Positions 51,406 to 64,000 of a stretch of 64,000 nt of DNA are shown in pieces (the stretch's first letter is position 1; every line of letters begins with the position of its first letter). This DNA is from Bolinopsis microptera (Eukaryota > Ctenophora > Tentaculata > Lobata > Bolinopsidae). Both the position numbers and the translations under genes were made by a program. Location of the stretch: contig NC_087078.1 in assembly GCF_026151205.1 (NCBI RefSeq), positions 9,564,675 to 9,628,674 of the forward strand, written 5' to 3'. The notes beneath the pieces are model-generated. The model saw only the letters and a program-made list of their open reading frames with translations. It did not search any database and was not told the DNA's origin.

Positions 51406-51740
51406 GAAGCTCTGGTTGTGATACCGTACTTAAGAATCACTCCAACCGTACCTTATAACTAGTACACCCGTATACGCTCACACCACTCTACTTCCCCGCC
51501 CTTACAACTAGTAAACTATATGTCAAGATCTCTCTTCAGTTTACATTTTCCTTACTCAGATGCCTTTTATTTGGGAGGATCACACTGCTCCTACGTAATA
51601 TCAGTTGTTGTAAGAAAATAACGCGTGTTATGCAAGTGTAAGGTGCGCGGCATTCCCGTTTACCTTACAACACCACAACAGTATCCCCGCCCTGCCAATC
51701 TTTACATTCTCCTTCCCCTCATATCAGAGACCGTGAGTTA

Positions 51741-51791
51741 ATGTCAGGTGCTCCGCAACCTCCCTCTCTGTCAGCTGGTCTGTCTACTGAC
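51741..51791 (+). CDS. Candidate first coding exon (alternative start)
   Basis: ATG begins MSGAPQPPSLSAGLSTD, followed by GAC|GTGAGC, a good donor in phase 0. It lies downstream of a TATA box and in locally GC-richer DNA. The exit phase equals that of exon 2 of the 42747-44213 gene (also ending ...Asp|), so it could be an alternative first exon of the same gene or the start of another one. No later exon is certain. Confidence 0.35.
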
Positions 51792-54648
51792 GTGAGCTTT
51801 CATGACTTGAATATTTTCTAATTTTACCTTTTTCGTGTCGTGATTGTTCGGAGTTTTACCAGGCATTTCATTAAAAGAGGATGTTATCTAATAGTGATTT
51901 TATTCCTGACTCCAGTTTTTCTAGGTTTTTCCTGAGCTTGGTTGTGAATTTTTAGAGCTTCATTTTTAACCGTATATATAATATAAATAAGTAAGTAAGT
52001 AAGCTAAATAATTCAACTCGTTGACCATGGGATATGGTGTTGACTGATAATGATATTAGTTCTGTGACATGTGTGCCAAAATTTTTGTGCCTATTTCCGC
52101 ATTTCACGCTTTACTCTTGACTGGCCAAGAATTTAACAGCTTGAATATATCGACACTTATAATATTTTTTAGTTCACCATTGGGCCTCAGCTGTTGAAGC
52201 AGCACGCTAATATTTCAAAAATTTCGTAAATCTGTCAAATATTTGGTAAATATCGTCGAGCTAGAATGGCTTTTGTCAAAACAAGAGGCTGTGAAGCACG
52301 ATCAGCCAAAAATCAGACAGCAAATAATTTTTGAGATTCCATCGTCCGGGCTGTAATGTGTCATGGTACGTGGGCCACGGGGGATTCTTCCGAGCCGTAA
52401 ATCTAGCCGGGAGTGGGTTCAAGAATTTGGCATATACCAGGCTTTATAAGATAATAGTCGGCAAATATTAACTAACTCTCCTGTAAGTATGATGCCGTCG
52501 TGTAGAGATGACTTATTAAAATAAGTCTGTAAGTAGCATTAAATGTTCCCTTCGAAAAGTATCTATCTAGAATTTTATGTGTCCCCCTCGAGATCTTTGT
52601 TTGACGTTAGTGAAGTAGTTTGCTATCTATACTGTGACATGGTCTAGTTTCTTGGTCTATCTTAACGTGTTATCTCGTGATAATTTTATAATTTCAGTAT
52701 ATAGTCGTTATCATCGTTTCTTCGCTTTCTGCTAAGTTGTTAATCGCTCCGTATGCCGTGAGGTGAGAAGAAGGATCTCAATATTCAGGAACAAGTTTAC
52801 GTTGATTCAGGGTGTTGACAATCGAGAAGTTTGCACTGCACGTAACTTAATAACGTCCGTTTCATTACCACTTTTCCTGTTGCCCTTATCTGACGATAAA
52901 TTAGAAAAAGGGTTAGATGTTTTCATGATTTTGATGAGAAACCAACTTCTGTAATTTTCCAATTTCTGTAATCTTCGACAGTTTTAAAGTATGGCAGCTC
53001 AGGAGGTTCGGGAATTTCCAGAATGAACTTTTCAAAATTTGTATTTGCTGTTATATAAAAGACAAGGTAAGATTTGATAAGACCAGAACTTTAGCAGCTT
53101 AATTTGTCTTCGTGTATAAATTGGATTGCTCCCCATTTCCGGAAAGTCCCATCGTGTTTCTATGAACCATTGTGACAAAGACTCTCCCTTCTAAAATATC
53201 TGATTGTTTACTTTTTCTTACTTATCCGATTAACCCTGTAGGTCCATATTTCCTATTCAAAATACAGAATGTTTCATTTGTCCCGTTTGTATTGTGTCAG
53301 TACCGCTTTGGTTTGTTATGTGTAGAAGCCTTGCTTTGTTTCAAACATATTACTATATTTTTAACACTTTAACACAAGTAGCATCCCAAAGAATTGTTGC
53401 ACTGGAACGTCATTTTATTTATAGATGATAACCTTGTTTTAGCAATATTTTGTATGTCTCCGGATTTAATGAATAACTTTTGTTTCTCTGTTATGTTTCC
53501 AAGCCTCAAAATGCCAAAATGGTCACGTGGAATATTTTAAAAGCTTATCGGAGCAATTCAAATTTCGAAATTATCTCAGGGTTTATTGTTAAAAACGGAT
53601 TCCAAAAGCGATTCTTGGTTTTAAAATTATACTCGATTTATCGACCGCACAACTTCCTTTATTTCGATTGTCCTGACATCATACTCATAAAATCAATATA
53701 TTCCCGCGAATTATTTATGTAAAATTTAGAGTTATCAGCCAATTCCGCTTAGGTCATTTAGGCGATAATTAGCAATGTAAAGGGTCCTTTTAAAATCTCA
53801 TTTGAAAATGAAATGGCTGTGCCCTAATTTGTAGAATTATCGGAAATTGATAACGCTCATTCTCTCATCTTCTTATTGAACTGTCCGTCAAAATTTGAGA
53901 TCTCACTGGAAATTGATGTTGCTTCGATGAAAATGTAGATTAAAATGGTGATGGCATTGTTTTGCAAAGTTGCAGATAAAATGGTTTAGCGGATGCAGAT
54001 ACTGGCTAACGACATGATAACTGTCACATGATCTCACCCAATCACCCATGACACCCAACAAGTAGGCTTATCTGACGATATTGTCACCAGTTTAACTTCG
54101 TTGAAAACAAATTTGTAGGGCATCCCAACATTCTATTTGCGGGCCAAATCTAGGTCATAGCGACAGATCATGCTCTGAAACAGCAACTTAATAATCAAGT
54201 AAATTCCTGCTGAGGTCCGGGTCTGTTAGTCCTAGCTACCTGGGACCGTCCGGGACCTGTCAAACTTAGGTATTATTCAGTTATTTATTGCTATTTCCAG
54301 ATATTTAGGTCTTATTCTGTTAATTTCATACCATACCTCCAGGCTCTCAAAGGAATTTTCGAAGGCTCTGGATGGAATTTAGCTGCTCAGCAATGAAGAA
54401 CTGAAAATATGTTTTGACAGTTTTCCATTACATTAATGAAACCCCTTAAAACCCTGTGAATATTTGAATATTTCTAAAGCGTCACGTGATTGCTGAGTTT
54501 AGTGCAGAACAAATATGGAAATATAGTCACGCGAAATCTAGACACGTCAAGAATTTTGCATCCCCATCTCAACGACATTCACATCAAACTTAAAAGAGTT
54601 CCTGCTTTTTCTCAGCCTCTTCCTCTCCTCCCTCTCTAACCCGAGCAG
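51792..54648. other. Probably intronic, nothing recognised
   Basis: AT-rich DNA without repeats of note. Short open frames (52763-52954, 53172-53372, 53480-53722, all +) lack splice context or motifs. Confidence 0.4.
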
Positions 54649-54913
54649 ACTCTTACAGATTTAGAATTAGAGGTACGAGCCGACGCCTGGATCCACTAGA
54701 GTGTATTTCCAGGGCGACTATATCCATGGCAACTGTGACGCAGCGTCTCAGCCTGTCAGGTGTGCTCTGCATCTAAGGAATGCCAGGCATGTAACAGCTG
54801 CCAAAGACCCGGTTTACTCCCTCCGTACTATTCGGAGAGAGAGAGAGCTTTTAACAGTTGACGAACCTCCCATCCTGACTGCTGGTATTGTCACAGCTGT
54901 GGTATTTCTGTAG
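54649..54913 (+). CDS. Exon-like GC-rich stretch, tentative
   Basis: A long pyrimidine tract (CTCAGCCTCTTCCTCTCCTC and onward) leads to GAGCAG|ACT at 54649. A 24-bp microexon reading TLTDLELE would end at GAG|GTACGA (54672). It matches the phase-0 exit of both upstream first exons. From 54701 to 54913 a frame reads ...DPVYSLRTIRRERELLTVD and ends in TAG; a second register has a Cys cluster (CQVCSASKECQACNSCQ). I cannot tell which, if any, is translated. Confidence 0.25.
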
Positions 54914-55132
54914 GTTTTATAACTTCATTTTGCTTGTGTTATATTCCGGGTTGCTGTAACAGAAACATAATGCGGGTTGTGGATTCTTCGTAATAAGGCC
55001 GTAATTTGTAATTTGTTTGTTGTAATTTGAGGTGGGAACATGACGGGAATCTTCCCACGAGGTTCCCGGAGAGTCGGGTAAATGTCGTTCAATTTGTCGC
55101 AAACTAACTTGTGTTGACACATTCTTCTTTAG

Positions 55133-55213
55133 CGTTGACCCTAAGAAAATCCAGCATATTTACTGCTTTATACGGCTCTGGTATTTCCCTCATGCTCTTC
55201 TTAGTGCAGCTTC
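55133..55213 (+). CDS. Possible 81-bp exon with a hydrophobic segment; antisense ORF overlaps
   Basis: Between ATTCTTCTTTAG and TTC|GTGAGT the + strand reads SSIFTALYGSGISLMLFLVQ in a phase 1-1 exon. On the other strand an ATG frame (55292-55104, 62 residues, starting MDGSSVFKRLKRDNHREMNK) overlaps it and is also protein-like. Only one can be real; neither has a recognised family or neighbour in phase. Confidence 0.2.
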
Positions 55214-55886
55214 GTGAGTACGTAGTACGTAATTTATTCATTTCTCTGTGATTGTCTCTTTTCAATCTTTTGAAGACACTAGAACCATCCATTCCTCAAC
55301 AGTGCACCTCTGGTTAAATTTGTAAGGCTGTTTATATATCTCCTATCTGGAGCTGCTACGTAGAGAAGTGTGTTTGCCGCTAACGTTGAGTGTGAAGGGA
55401 TCCTCCCTACTGTAAATTCTTTGATCGCAGTATGAATGTATGATGTCAAAGGTAGCTCTGTGCATTTATCCCACGTTGTAATCGACGAAGGATTTGAAAA
55501 TTTTGCCGTTTTCTTTGCCGTGTGATGGAGTTCCTCCCAGTAGTTCTCCTAGTAGCTGACAAGTTGTATCTCACAGATATAGATACCCAGATATCTTATA
55601 AATATTTATATCCTGATATTTTTGTCCCGAGTTCGTCCAGTCCACGAACTTGTTTCGTTAATTGCGGTTCTTCTAACGGTTTGCTTAGTAGCTGACAGCA
55701 CACATGTATCTCACAGCTGTATCTTGTGGCTTGTCCTGGATTCGTTAGGCTGTCTGGTTCCTGAATTTGGTTCCTGAATGTGGTTAATCCTGAGTACGCA
55801 TACTCAGGATATTTTACCACAATTATCAAAAATCTACAAGGCACCACAATCGTGAGAACGTGGTAACCATAGTAACCACAGTAACG

Positions 55887-55922
55887 TGGCGCCCGACTTT
55901 CCGATTTTTCACAAGCTGCCAT
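55887..55922 (-). CDS. Possible first exon, MAACEKSESRAP
   Basis: An ATG on the minus strand opens a frame of 12 codons up to a GTTACT donor-like word at CCAC|GTTACTG. The frame runs open to 55596 but loses protein character. GTTACTATG/GTTACC words follow in tandem, resembling the donor-repeat pattern seen elsewhere, but the exon itself is unproven. Confidence 0.15.
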
Positions 55923-57539
55923 GATCGTACTTTTATCAGAGTTTAACGTACTGTGCTTATATGTTCATTGATTTCTTTCAGTCTTTTGAACTTCACTGCA
56001 ACAGTTCAATTTTGAGGTTTATGTTTTAATTTTGTCTTAAGTTGATCCTCCGAATTTGTTCAGGTTGATTTGCTATTCAGTTATACTGCCCCAGTGTCTT
56101 TTCGGCTGCTGTTGCTGTCTTGATCTCCAGATATGGGGAGATATAGCTTCAATTCAGATTCATAAAGGATGTTAATTAGACATCGACTAAGGTTTAGTAG
56201 GTTTATATCCATAATTCTATAAACAGAAACTCAATGCCGAAAATAAACCACAGATGCACGACAGATGTTGATCTTTTTTTAAACCACAGTTCATTATCCG
56301 CCCATCCGATTTTATGAACTGTAAGTTCCAGGATTATTAGATCATAGATCAGCCCCAGATCAACTGTTTCCTAGTGTTGAAGCTACGTCTGTACTAATTA
56401 AACCTCATCCTTTGTTTAGTCCAGCAATTATGCTCATAATTAAGAGTTTAGTCGGTATAAACGTCCGAATTCAAATCTTGGCAAAATTTAAGCCTGCATT
56501 CCTTCCTGTAGTAGCGCTACCTGGGTTGTCTGTTTAACCTCCCTTTTCAAGAACACATATGGTTTTCACCATAATATACTTAGTTCCGACATACTATGTC
56601 GGAACTAAGTCCGATCTGCGACAGATAACCCCCTCCATATCTTATATCCCTGTCCCGCATCAGGGTTCGCATTTCCTCTTTAGAATTTTTCCCAACTTCC
56701 TTCAGTAACATGGACAAGTAGCTTTGTCTTGGTCGTCCTTGCTGTGCTCTACCATGCATATCATATTAAGACGCAATGAAACTACCGGACTGCGATGTAT
56801 GGGGACTTGCCACCCCATGGCAACATTAAAATATATCGACTCTGTTACATCGTTTCCTCAAATTATTTGTTATATAGTAGTGTTGAAACTTGAAAGTATT
56901 AATGGTATATATGGTTTTCTTTATTGTACGTAGAGATGTAATTACAGTTGTAGAGTTTTGCTTTAGAGTTCCGACCCAGAATGAAAATATCCAAGGGGAC
57001 ACTGCATATACAAATATTTTTGCAGAAAGGCCCCTCTCTGATCACAGGTATGTTGATAAATGATAATATGATCATGATATGATCATAATTCAGACTTTAT
57101 TGATCATGCATAGAATATTCAAGTCTGGTTTCAATTGAGTGTAGTTACCATGACAACTACACTAGTTTCAGTGTGCCATGGAGATTTATCCAGTTAGTAC
57201 GTGTGATTCTTTGATTCTTTCTAGATGTTTCAAAAATTACAATGAAATCGAGGAAGTTGTAGAATGAAACTGAAAGAGTTTGAAAAAGTCTGAAAGTTTC
57301 ATTTTTGTTTTTTTCCGTTCTTTTATTCTACTGTTCAGTTTTTTTCGATATTATTTTTCAGTTTAATGAATACCATTTTCCCTGATTACTTAGTTTATCA
57401 AAGCCTAACGTTCTAGTTGAACTACCAATGGCTCACAATTCAGACGTTTTAAAAATTAAGAATTTCCGCGACGATTCCGTCGAAACTTGAACACACCCTC
57501 ACTCACCGTTAGGTGTTAAATATTCAGGAGGCACAATAC
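55923..57539. other. Non-coding, nothing recognised
   Basis: Includes a perfect local palindrome TAGTTCCGACATA...TATGTCGGAACTA at about 56580-56608. The open frame 56724-56933 has no support. Confidence 0.4.
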
Positions 57540-57880
57540 ATCCGCTAAGGCTTTAGAATTCTTTGCCTTTCACACCATGCTAAAAGCATTGTTCACATTT
57601 CTGCCAACACGGCAATTTCATTTTTATTTCCGCTCATTCTTATCTAACTTTGATTTAAACTGTTCTATCAAGTTTCTAAAAAGATATCCAAACGTATTAG
57701 TCTTTGTTGCATAAATGATGTTCAATCTCATCTCATTTCGCATCTGCTCCTTTTTCCTATAGTTCATATACTTTCCGCTAAGGCTTTAGAATTCTTTGCC
57801 GTTGACACCATGCTAAAGGTTCCTGGCAGCACGGCAATTTTATTTTTATTTCCACTTTACCTTTATAATTCTTTAGCCGA
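57540..57880. repeat. ~100-bp direct duplication
   Basis: CCGCTAAGGCTTTAGAATTC, then TTTGCC, then ACACCATGCTAAA and GGCAATTT occur at 57540-57630 and 57775-57845, with TTTATTTTTATTTCC following both. The open frame 57810-58112 begins inside the second copy and is AT-rich and hydrophobic, without motif. Confidence 0.7.
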
Positions 57881-60662
57881 CTTTGCACATATGGCCTTCA
57901 TTTCCCTAACTGTTATATCTGTTATACCTCACAACTGTTTATTCTCTAGCTTAAACAAGTTACTTGATCTAAGCACTTTAGTCGATGCAAAAGATTATCA
58001 ATCTCACATTTGTCTGTTTTTTATTTACAATCGTTGTCCTTTCCCGCTAAATTTAAAAACAGAAAAACTAGAAATACCTACCTGCCTAACATTTCCGATC
58101 CCAAGCCTATAAACCAACTTCAGCTATATTATATATATTGTTATATCTAACAAATTCCAGATGCCTTGTCTCCCAAAATATCTCTGACAACGCACTAAAT
58201 TAACCTCCTCGGCTAATGCAGCGTGCAATTCTCATAGCATTACATTTCCACTTCATTTCGACCCTATTATATTCTGATTACAGCGCATTACCGCGGTAGT
58301 ACCTACTAGTTAGTACCTATACAGCTACCTACCTACATTCTGGTGAGCCGCTAATTCGCTCCCCAACTCACGGGAGGTTGAATCCAATTTCCTGGTTGTC
58401 CGGTGGAAGTTGTTAACACATCATCTCTTTTAAGACCGCGTATTTTCTAGATCAGTGCTATTTTATATTGAAGGTCTCGTCTGCAGGTGACTAATTGTGC
58501 GGAATATAGAAAAGTATGAATAAACCCGGCCCCGATCTGGTTACAATATCTCTGTGTGATTAGTATTACTATGTCATTTGTTTCTTTTGAATTTTCTGCG
58601 ATCCTTCACCATTCTCTGCCCCGGATTTACCTCCTCTAAGTAGGCTATTGTAACGGTATAATTACACAGAACTTGAACTAATGGCCTATTGTTTGATTTC
58701 CTACTCTCGCTGAGCATGTGTCTGCACTGACTCTGATCAGATCCACACCACGCTCTGATCAGCGGGTGTTCTTGTCTTATACTTGTCTTGTACTTCCTGC
58801 TGTTGTTGACCAGTTGTTTACAAATCTTCTCCGTATGCTGGTTTACAGTTTACATTTGTAACATTGTACCTGTGTGCTGAGTAGTGCTTTACTGACTGTA
58901 AAACATTGTGATCAGTTTAGACTGTTTCATATTTTATACATTGTGTGCATATATTTATATTTGGTTGTAATTAAAGATTTTAAGGCGTTAGTGCCGAGTA
59001 ATGCCTCTGGGTAGTGCTCCTCAATCAATCGACTTGTTTACTCCACGAATATTGAATAATCCTGTCGAGTTTCAAACCCTCCCTAGTGCTGTATGCGAGG
59101 ATATTTTCCGGTTCTCTGTCAATTCTTGACTAGTTCCTTACCAGTTTTATAGTCTTGTATGTGAACAGCAAACATACTCTTGACCAGCTGTTTGTATGAA
59201 TATAAGAGTACACCAAGTACAAGTAGATCAACACTTTAAACAAGGTTTAGTATAGGGGATGAAACGTCCTAGGAGACGAAATGTCGGCGAATTAAGTGTC
59301 GGTCAATCGTATCTTTATAGGCATAAGGCATCACGTTGGGATATCATCCTTATACGGAGGTAAACCTGCAAGTGTTTACCTTTGACCCACTGTCAATGCC
59401 TGGTTTTAACAGCTAGGTTTTTTCTTTTGAGTTTGTAGTCTAGAGAAGGTTTAGCAGTTGCACACTAATCCTGCTAATTTGCAGTCATCTTCACCCTTTG
59501 GTGCCCTCTTAGTATCTTATACTGTTGAACGGTTCCGGGTTAGACTGTTAAAGTTGTGAACGGTTAAAGTTATAACTTTGTTAAATATTGATCGATATAA
59601 CGCGCTGTATTTGCTACCTCTAACCTTTATATCTGTCTGTTCAATTGTTAAAGTTGAGTTTTTAAAGTCCTGTTTGTTGGGTTATAATAGTGAGGATGCA
59701 TATGATAAGGCTGCTCTTTAGTAGAATTATTTTCCCTTCCTGTCTGCATTAGTCTGGTAACTGACTAACTCACTTTTCCTTTTCGTTTGAGCAAAGTCGT
59801 ATCATTGTCATCAGTCGTATTCTTTTTCTTCTAGTTAGTTGGTTGCCGGTTCCTGGCTTGAATTGAGCTAAGGAACTTGAACTACCCGTCAACTGACTTT
59901 AAACTTCAGCCAGTCTGACAATCAAAATAGGAATACATAGCAATATCATGGTTTACTACAAATTGCGCAATACATATTTATATCTAAGATTATAAAGACT
60001 CAAAGAAGAACATATTATACTTTAATTTACTTTACTAACAGATAACATGCGTTATTAACATCACTGACGCTTCTTGCCGGATCCACAAGTAGAAACTTCT
60101 GCTAGCTCCATTGTTATTAGCATCTTCAGTCTTCACAGCTGTCCATCATTTTAATCGGATCTCTGGATTGTAGGTCAAAAGCCAACCTCCATTCTTGAGA
60201 TTGTCAAGAACTGGTCCAGAACTAATCTAATGCCGGCTTAGAGTTGTTTACGGACAGTTAAGGACCGGTTAATAACCGCTCAAGTACCGCGTTACACCGC
60301 TTGGTAAAGTTCCCCGGTATCTTAAGGACAGTGCTTAGAAAAGTTATCGATTGCAATTAAGGTACATAACGTAGCATTTATTTTTTTCAGCTCGATTGTA
60401 AATTCGTTACTTTGCAGGCATAATTCGTCTGCAAGCTGCTAACTTTAATTGGTAAACTTACAGTAGTTAAACTAAGTAGTATATGTAAGTTAAGATAAGT
60501 ATAACATATTATAAGTTAAACTAACTAATATATAAGAAATTTTACCGTGTACATTATAATCCTGCCCGCCACTGTCAATGTACTCGTAAATACACACCAA
60601 ATATAATAATGTCAGGTAATCTTGCCGGGTATATATACGTGTGAGTAAACAGTGTGTGATGT
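57881..60662. other. Non-coding, nothing recognised
   Basis: AT-rich. No exon with both a credible acceptor and credible coding character was found. Confidence 0.4.
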
Positions 60663-60670
60663 AGGTACAT

Positions 60671-60760
60671 GGTCACGTGATTATTCCTAATATGGTCACG
60701 TGATAATTCCTAATATGGTCACGTGATTATTCCTTATATGGGCATGTGGTCACGTGATGA
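60671..60760. promoter_or_regulatory. Tandem array of GGTCACGTGAT E-boxes
   Basis: CACGTG at 60674, 60697, 60720 (23-bp period) and 60751, each within TGGTCACGTGAT. The extended palindrome GTCACGTGA(T/C) is a preferred site of USF/TFE-type bHLH-zip factors (known for animals). Whether this is an enhancer or only a minisatellite is unknown. Confidence 0.45.
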
Positions 60761-62504
60761 GACTACAGGTGTAAGAGTGTGAGCTGTTGATTTGTTGAAC
60801 ACTTGAACAGTTCTATCTAGAGCTCTATGGTTCTGTGTCTTTCCGATTATATATTTTATATGTTATTTATATGTTATTTGTTCGTCAAGTCCTGATTCTT
60901 TTCCTATTTTTCCTCCTACGATCGCTATACGTAAACAATAAATGCACTGCCCATAGACTACACGTCACTGATAGAACTGTTGATATTAGGAAGCTGTTCA
61001 CCCTTTGTGTTGATGTTTTTGCCGGAAACATTGGAGTCGCATGACGGTCGTCGCTCTCACCCTGCCTCAATGCCTGTAACCTAGGTAACCAATGCCTGTT
61101 ACACTAGGTAGCCTGTCCTAAATGCACGTGTATGTTGTATTTATAGCCATTAAGTCGTCACTGAAGGATGCAGATTGTCCAGCTACAACTTTAAAGTTCA
61201 GTTGTTTCCGCTATCTTACATTAAGATAGACTTTAGAAATTTGAAGGTTGTCCATTAGTCTATTTTTCCGTCTGTCAGTTTGTTGGTTTTGACCGTGTAG
61301 TGGTGTGAAATGCTTCTAACCCACCCAATATTTTATGCCTATCAAACAGTTTCCCCACGACCGTTTAGAACAATCAATTGGCTCACGACTTCGTCTTCTT
61401 TATTTGGTCTGAGTCTGAGTAGTTAAAGTAGTTATACCGAGTTGGCTGCAATGTTGCTCAATTTCTTTGTATCCTCGTGATCAATTGATGTGTGAGTACT
61501 TTGTGTCTTTGTTCGAATATTGGTTTCTCCACGATACTTTCAGAAGTTTTATTGATTGTTTAGCGCCACTTAGGTCTGTTTACTATCAATTCTTTGTTTC
61601 CATTTTCCATTTGTGCATTTGTGAAGTCATGTCTTTGTGTTGTTGAACAACAAAATTGCCAATAGTACTTTGAAAATAGGAAAATACCAACCAGAAATTG
61701 ATTTATAATGTCTGTCGAGGTTGAGAAGTTTCAGGTCTATTCTTATCGTCAAAGAAGCTTGCATTCTTGCCTATTTGTTCATGAGTAATATGACTGTATT
61801 AAGTCATCATTTGTCAGAAAGAGACCAATAAAGTATAATATTCGGCAACTAACATCCTCAGAAATAAGTATATTTGACGGTTACAAATTGGTAGAGACAA
61901 TAGTACATTGTCTGACTCGCCCACTCACAGATGCTGCTCACAGATGCTGTTTATTTTGTGGGTTTTGTTGGGCTGGTCCGGCGTTATACTGCTGTCTGCA
62001 ATGCAGACACGCTGCAGTATTTGCACCGTCATTAGTGCGTTAGTGAGGAGTTGCACCGTTTGCAATCTTGCAATGCAGTCCCTGCAATTTTTACTGATAT
62101 GTGGCGCCTGGATTGACAAAATCACTGGATTGGCAGTCTCATTATTACATTTCCCTACTATAAGAGACAGTAACCACTGGTTACAGTATCAATGCACAAT
62201 GACACCACTGGTTTATAACTTTCTAAACCACTGGTTTTGAAACCATCTTCACAAAAAATGCCGACAAAATTGTTTTGTTCAAAAAAGAAAACATGAAAAT
62301 TAGTCCCTTCTCCAACCATTACATGTTAGCAGACATTACATAAGCAAGGTAATCTCTCACATGTGGATTATTAAAGATATGTATCTTAACAGATCATCGA
62401 AAGGGCAATAGATTGGGTCCTTTAACCGCTCTCAGTAGTTGAGGTCCTTGCAACCTAGTTAAGTATTCAGTTGATGTCTGTACTGTTATATTTAACACAA
62501 TGAG
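60761..62504. other. Non-coding; one unsupported open frame
   Basis: The 110-codon + frame at 61908-62240 has Cys-rich hydrophobic stretches but TGCA-type direct repeats in the DNA explain part of it. No motif, no splice or promoter context. Confidence 0.35.
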
Positions 62505-62776
62505 CTGACCTGTCTGCACGCTCCACCTTCCTATAAAGGCCTCCTTTATAATATCTTCTACTCCATTTTCTACTATCTTCTTCTCAGATGAGCTGACCTG
62601 TCTGCTCCTTTATAATATCTTCTACTCCATTTTCTACTATCTTCTTCTCAGATGAGCTGACCTGTCTGCTCCTTTATAATATCTTCTACTCCATTTTCTA
62701 CTATCTTCTTCTCAGATGAGCTGACCTGTCTGCTCCTTTATAATATCTTCTACTCCATTTTCTACTATCTTCTCAG
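62505..62776 (+). repeat. 64-bp tandem array containing a strong 3' splice-site motif
   Basis: Three full copies plus partial ends of a unit GATGAGCTGACCTGTCTGCT, then CCTTTATAATATCTTCTACT, then CCATTTTCTACTATCTTCTT and CTCA. Each unit has a long pyrimidine tract ending TTCTCAG|ATGAGC (AG at 62586-62587, 62650-62651, 62714-62715, 62775-62776). No exon follows that I can support. Confidence 0.85.
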
Positions 62777-64000
62777 ATGTTCCACTTTTTTCTCCGCTCT
62801 CAGCTTATAACTTAATAAGGATCCTAGAATAATATGCTGTCTGTATTACTTTACCGTCTAGCTACTTTACCGAAGAGGTGCCCCGTCTAGCTCACTCTAG
62901 CTGCATGGTCAAAATAATGTCTACATGCTCCATCTTATCCACCTGTACTAATATTTTGCAGACTGTCTTAATTTCTGTCTCGCTTGTAATCGTTTTGATC
63001 GATCTCCTACCGGCCAGCAACTAAATCAAGATTACTACACTGTTATCTCAAGCTAGGGAGCAGTGGGTAACATTACTGTTGGAACAGTACATGTAAAACC
63101 CAAGATTCCACCAATTTGTCAATTCTATTTAAAAGTACTGACCTCCACAGTATCTAGTCTACTTACTTATTTAAACACGCATATATGATATGATATAAGT
63201 GGAGGTTTCTGGAGGAGAAGTTTATAATTATATAGTCTCAGACGGGTGGGTGCTAGCCTTTACTCCTTTACAAATTACTTTCTGTCTGCTCCATACTTAT
63301 GAAAATTCCAAAATGCGTAATTTGTCCATTTTCTATTCAAACGAGCTTCCCGGTATTGATTATAAAAACACACAGATACGCACTGACCCTTATTAGTACA
63401 GTATCCCTGGTTTTCAGTCTCAGTCTGGTATGTGAGCCTTCCAGAAATGAGCTGCTGTCTGCACCGTACTTAATAACATGACGGGAGCTGCCACGTCTCT
63501 CCACTCTGTAGCTACTATGACAGACACACTCAGATCTAAGAGTAAGGCAGACCTAGTGACCTAGTGACCTAGAGTCCTAGTCTAAGTTTGTCTGAGATTG
63601 AGTGAGGGGGACCTAATTTAGACTGTTAAGGTTTGTGTAGTTGCATTACTGTGTATCTAATTGCCTTGCACAGTAAATCGTCGTTATACATGACTAACCA
63701 GTACACTACAAACTCTAATTTTCACCAATATCTTTATAGTGTCCGACTATTTTGGCTGTTACTGACCGGGCGTCTAGACCTTGAATCATATTTCTCACAT
63801 CGCTGCTACCTCAACTGCTACTACTGCTCTTACTGCTGCTTCTACTACTCTATTTGATTCACTAGATCACGCTTAGATTTGGCGAATTTAAAGCCAAACC
63901 CCGGATCCTTATCTTTATTTATTGCCAAAAATAGTCGTTTCCTTATTTGACTACCTCATGACTTTATGAATTGACTGTGTTCTGGCTACTGCACCTTTAA
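62777..64000. other. Right end of window, nothing recognised
   Basis: Contains GACCTAGT repeats at about 63549-63572 and ACTGCT-type triplet runs at about 63805-63850. No gene supported. Confidence 0.4.

Noticed and set aside
57810-58112. 100-codon hydrophobic + ORF
   Set aside because: AT-rich, begins inside a duplicated non-coding repeat, no motif or splice site.
61908-62240. 110-codon Cys-rich + ORF
   Set aside because: No promoter, splice or family evidence; an overlapping minus-strand frame is equally open.

Overview
This is nuclear DNA from an invertebrate animal. The genes are split by short introns with GT/AG borders and polypyrimidine tracts. The recognisable proteins are animal ones: a ciliary kinesin, an ANTP-class homeodomain, a rhodopsin-like GPCR and a secreted lectin-like domain. 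The DNA is AT-rich and crowded with minisatellites, terminal-inverted-repeat elements and a LINE. Nothing bacterial, no CRISPR, and no tRNA or rRNA was seen. The species was not identified.

Layout. 302-3664 (+): the last seven exons of a KIF6-type kinesin. 5140-8199 (-): a three-exon gene for a single-pass membrane protein with a signal peptide and a galactose-binding (F5/8-type) fold. 8.2-13.4 kb: gene-poor, with three large tandem arrays. 13489-19791 (-): a complete seven-exon homeobox gene with a TATA box and a duplicated E-box/CCAAT module upstream. 21.9 kb: one orphan exon (+). 22313-25975 (-): a LINE, intact except for one stop codon. 27114-30663 (-): a complete nine-exon class A GPCR. 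31-42.6 kb: repeats, no confident gene. 42747-44213 (+): the first two coding exons of an unidentified gene. A TATA promoter with another possible first exon lies at 51.4-51.8 kb. 44-64 kb is otherwise intronic or intergenic, with a few low-confidence exon-like pieces.

Main observation. In at least six independent exons, a tandem repeat or local duplication starts exactly at the functional 5' splice site and repeats that splice site. These are KIF6 (11-bp unit), the homeobox gene twice (29-bp and about 76-bp units), the GPCR twice (12-bp array and a 62-bp duplication), and the 42.7-kb gene (28-bp unit). In one exon, the last of the GPCR, the array repeats the 3' splice site instead. There the 45-bp unit is open in frame, so upstream acceptors would add 15-residue blocks to extracellular loop 3. 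Exon joins were deduced by hand from splice consensus, reading-frame phase and protein character. They have not been checked against transcripts.
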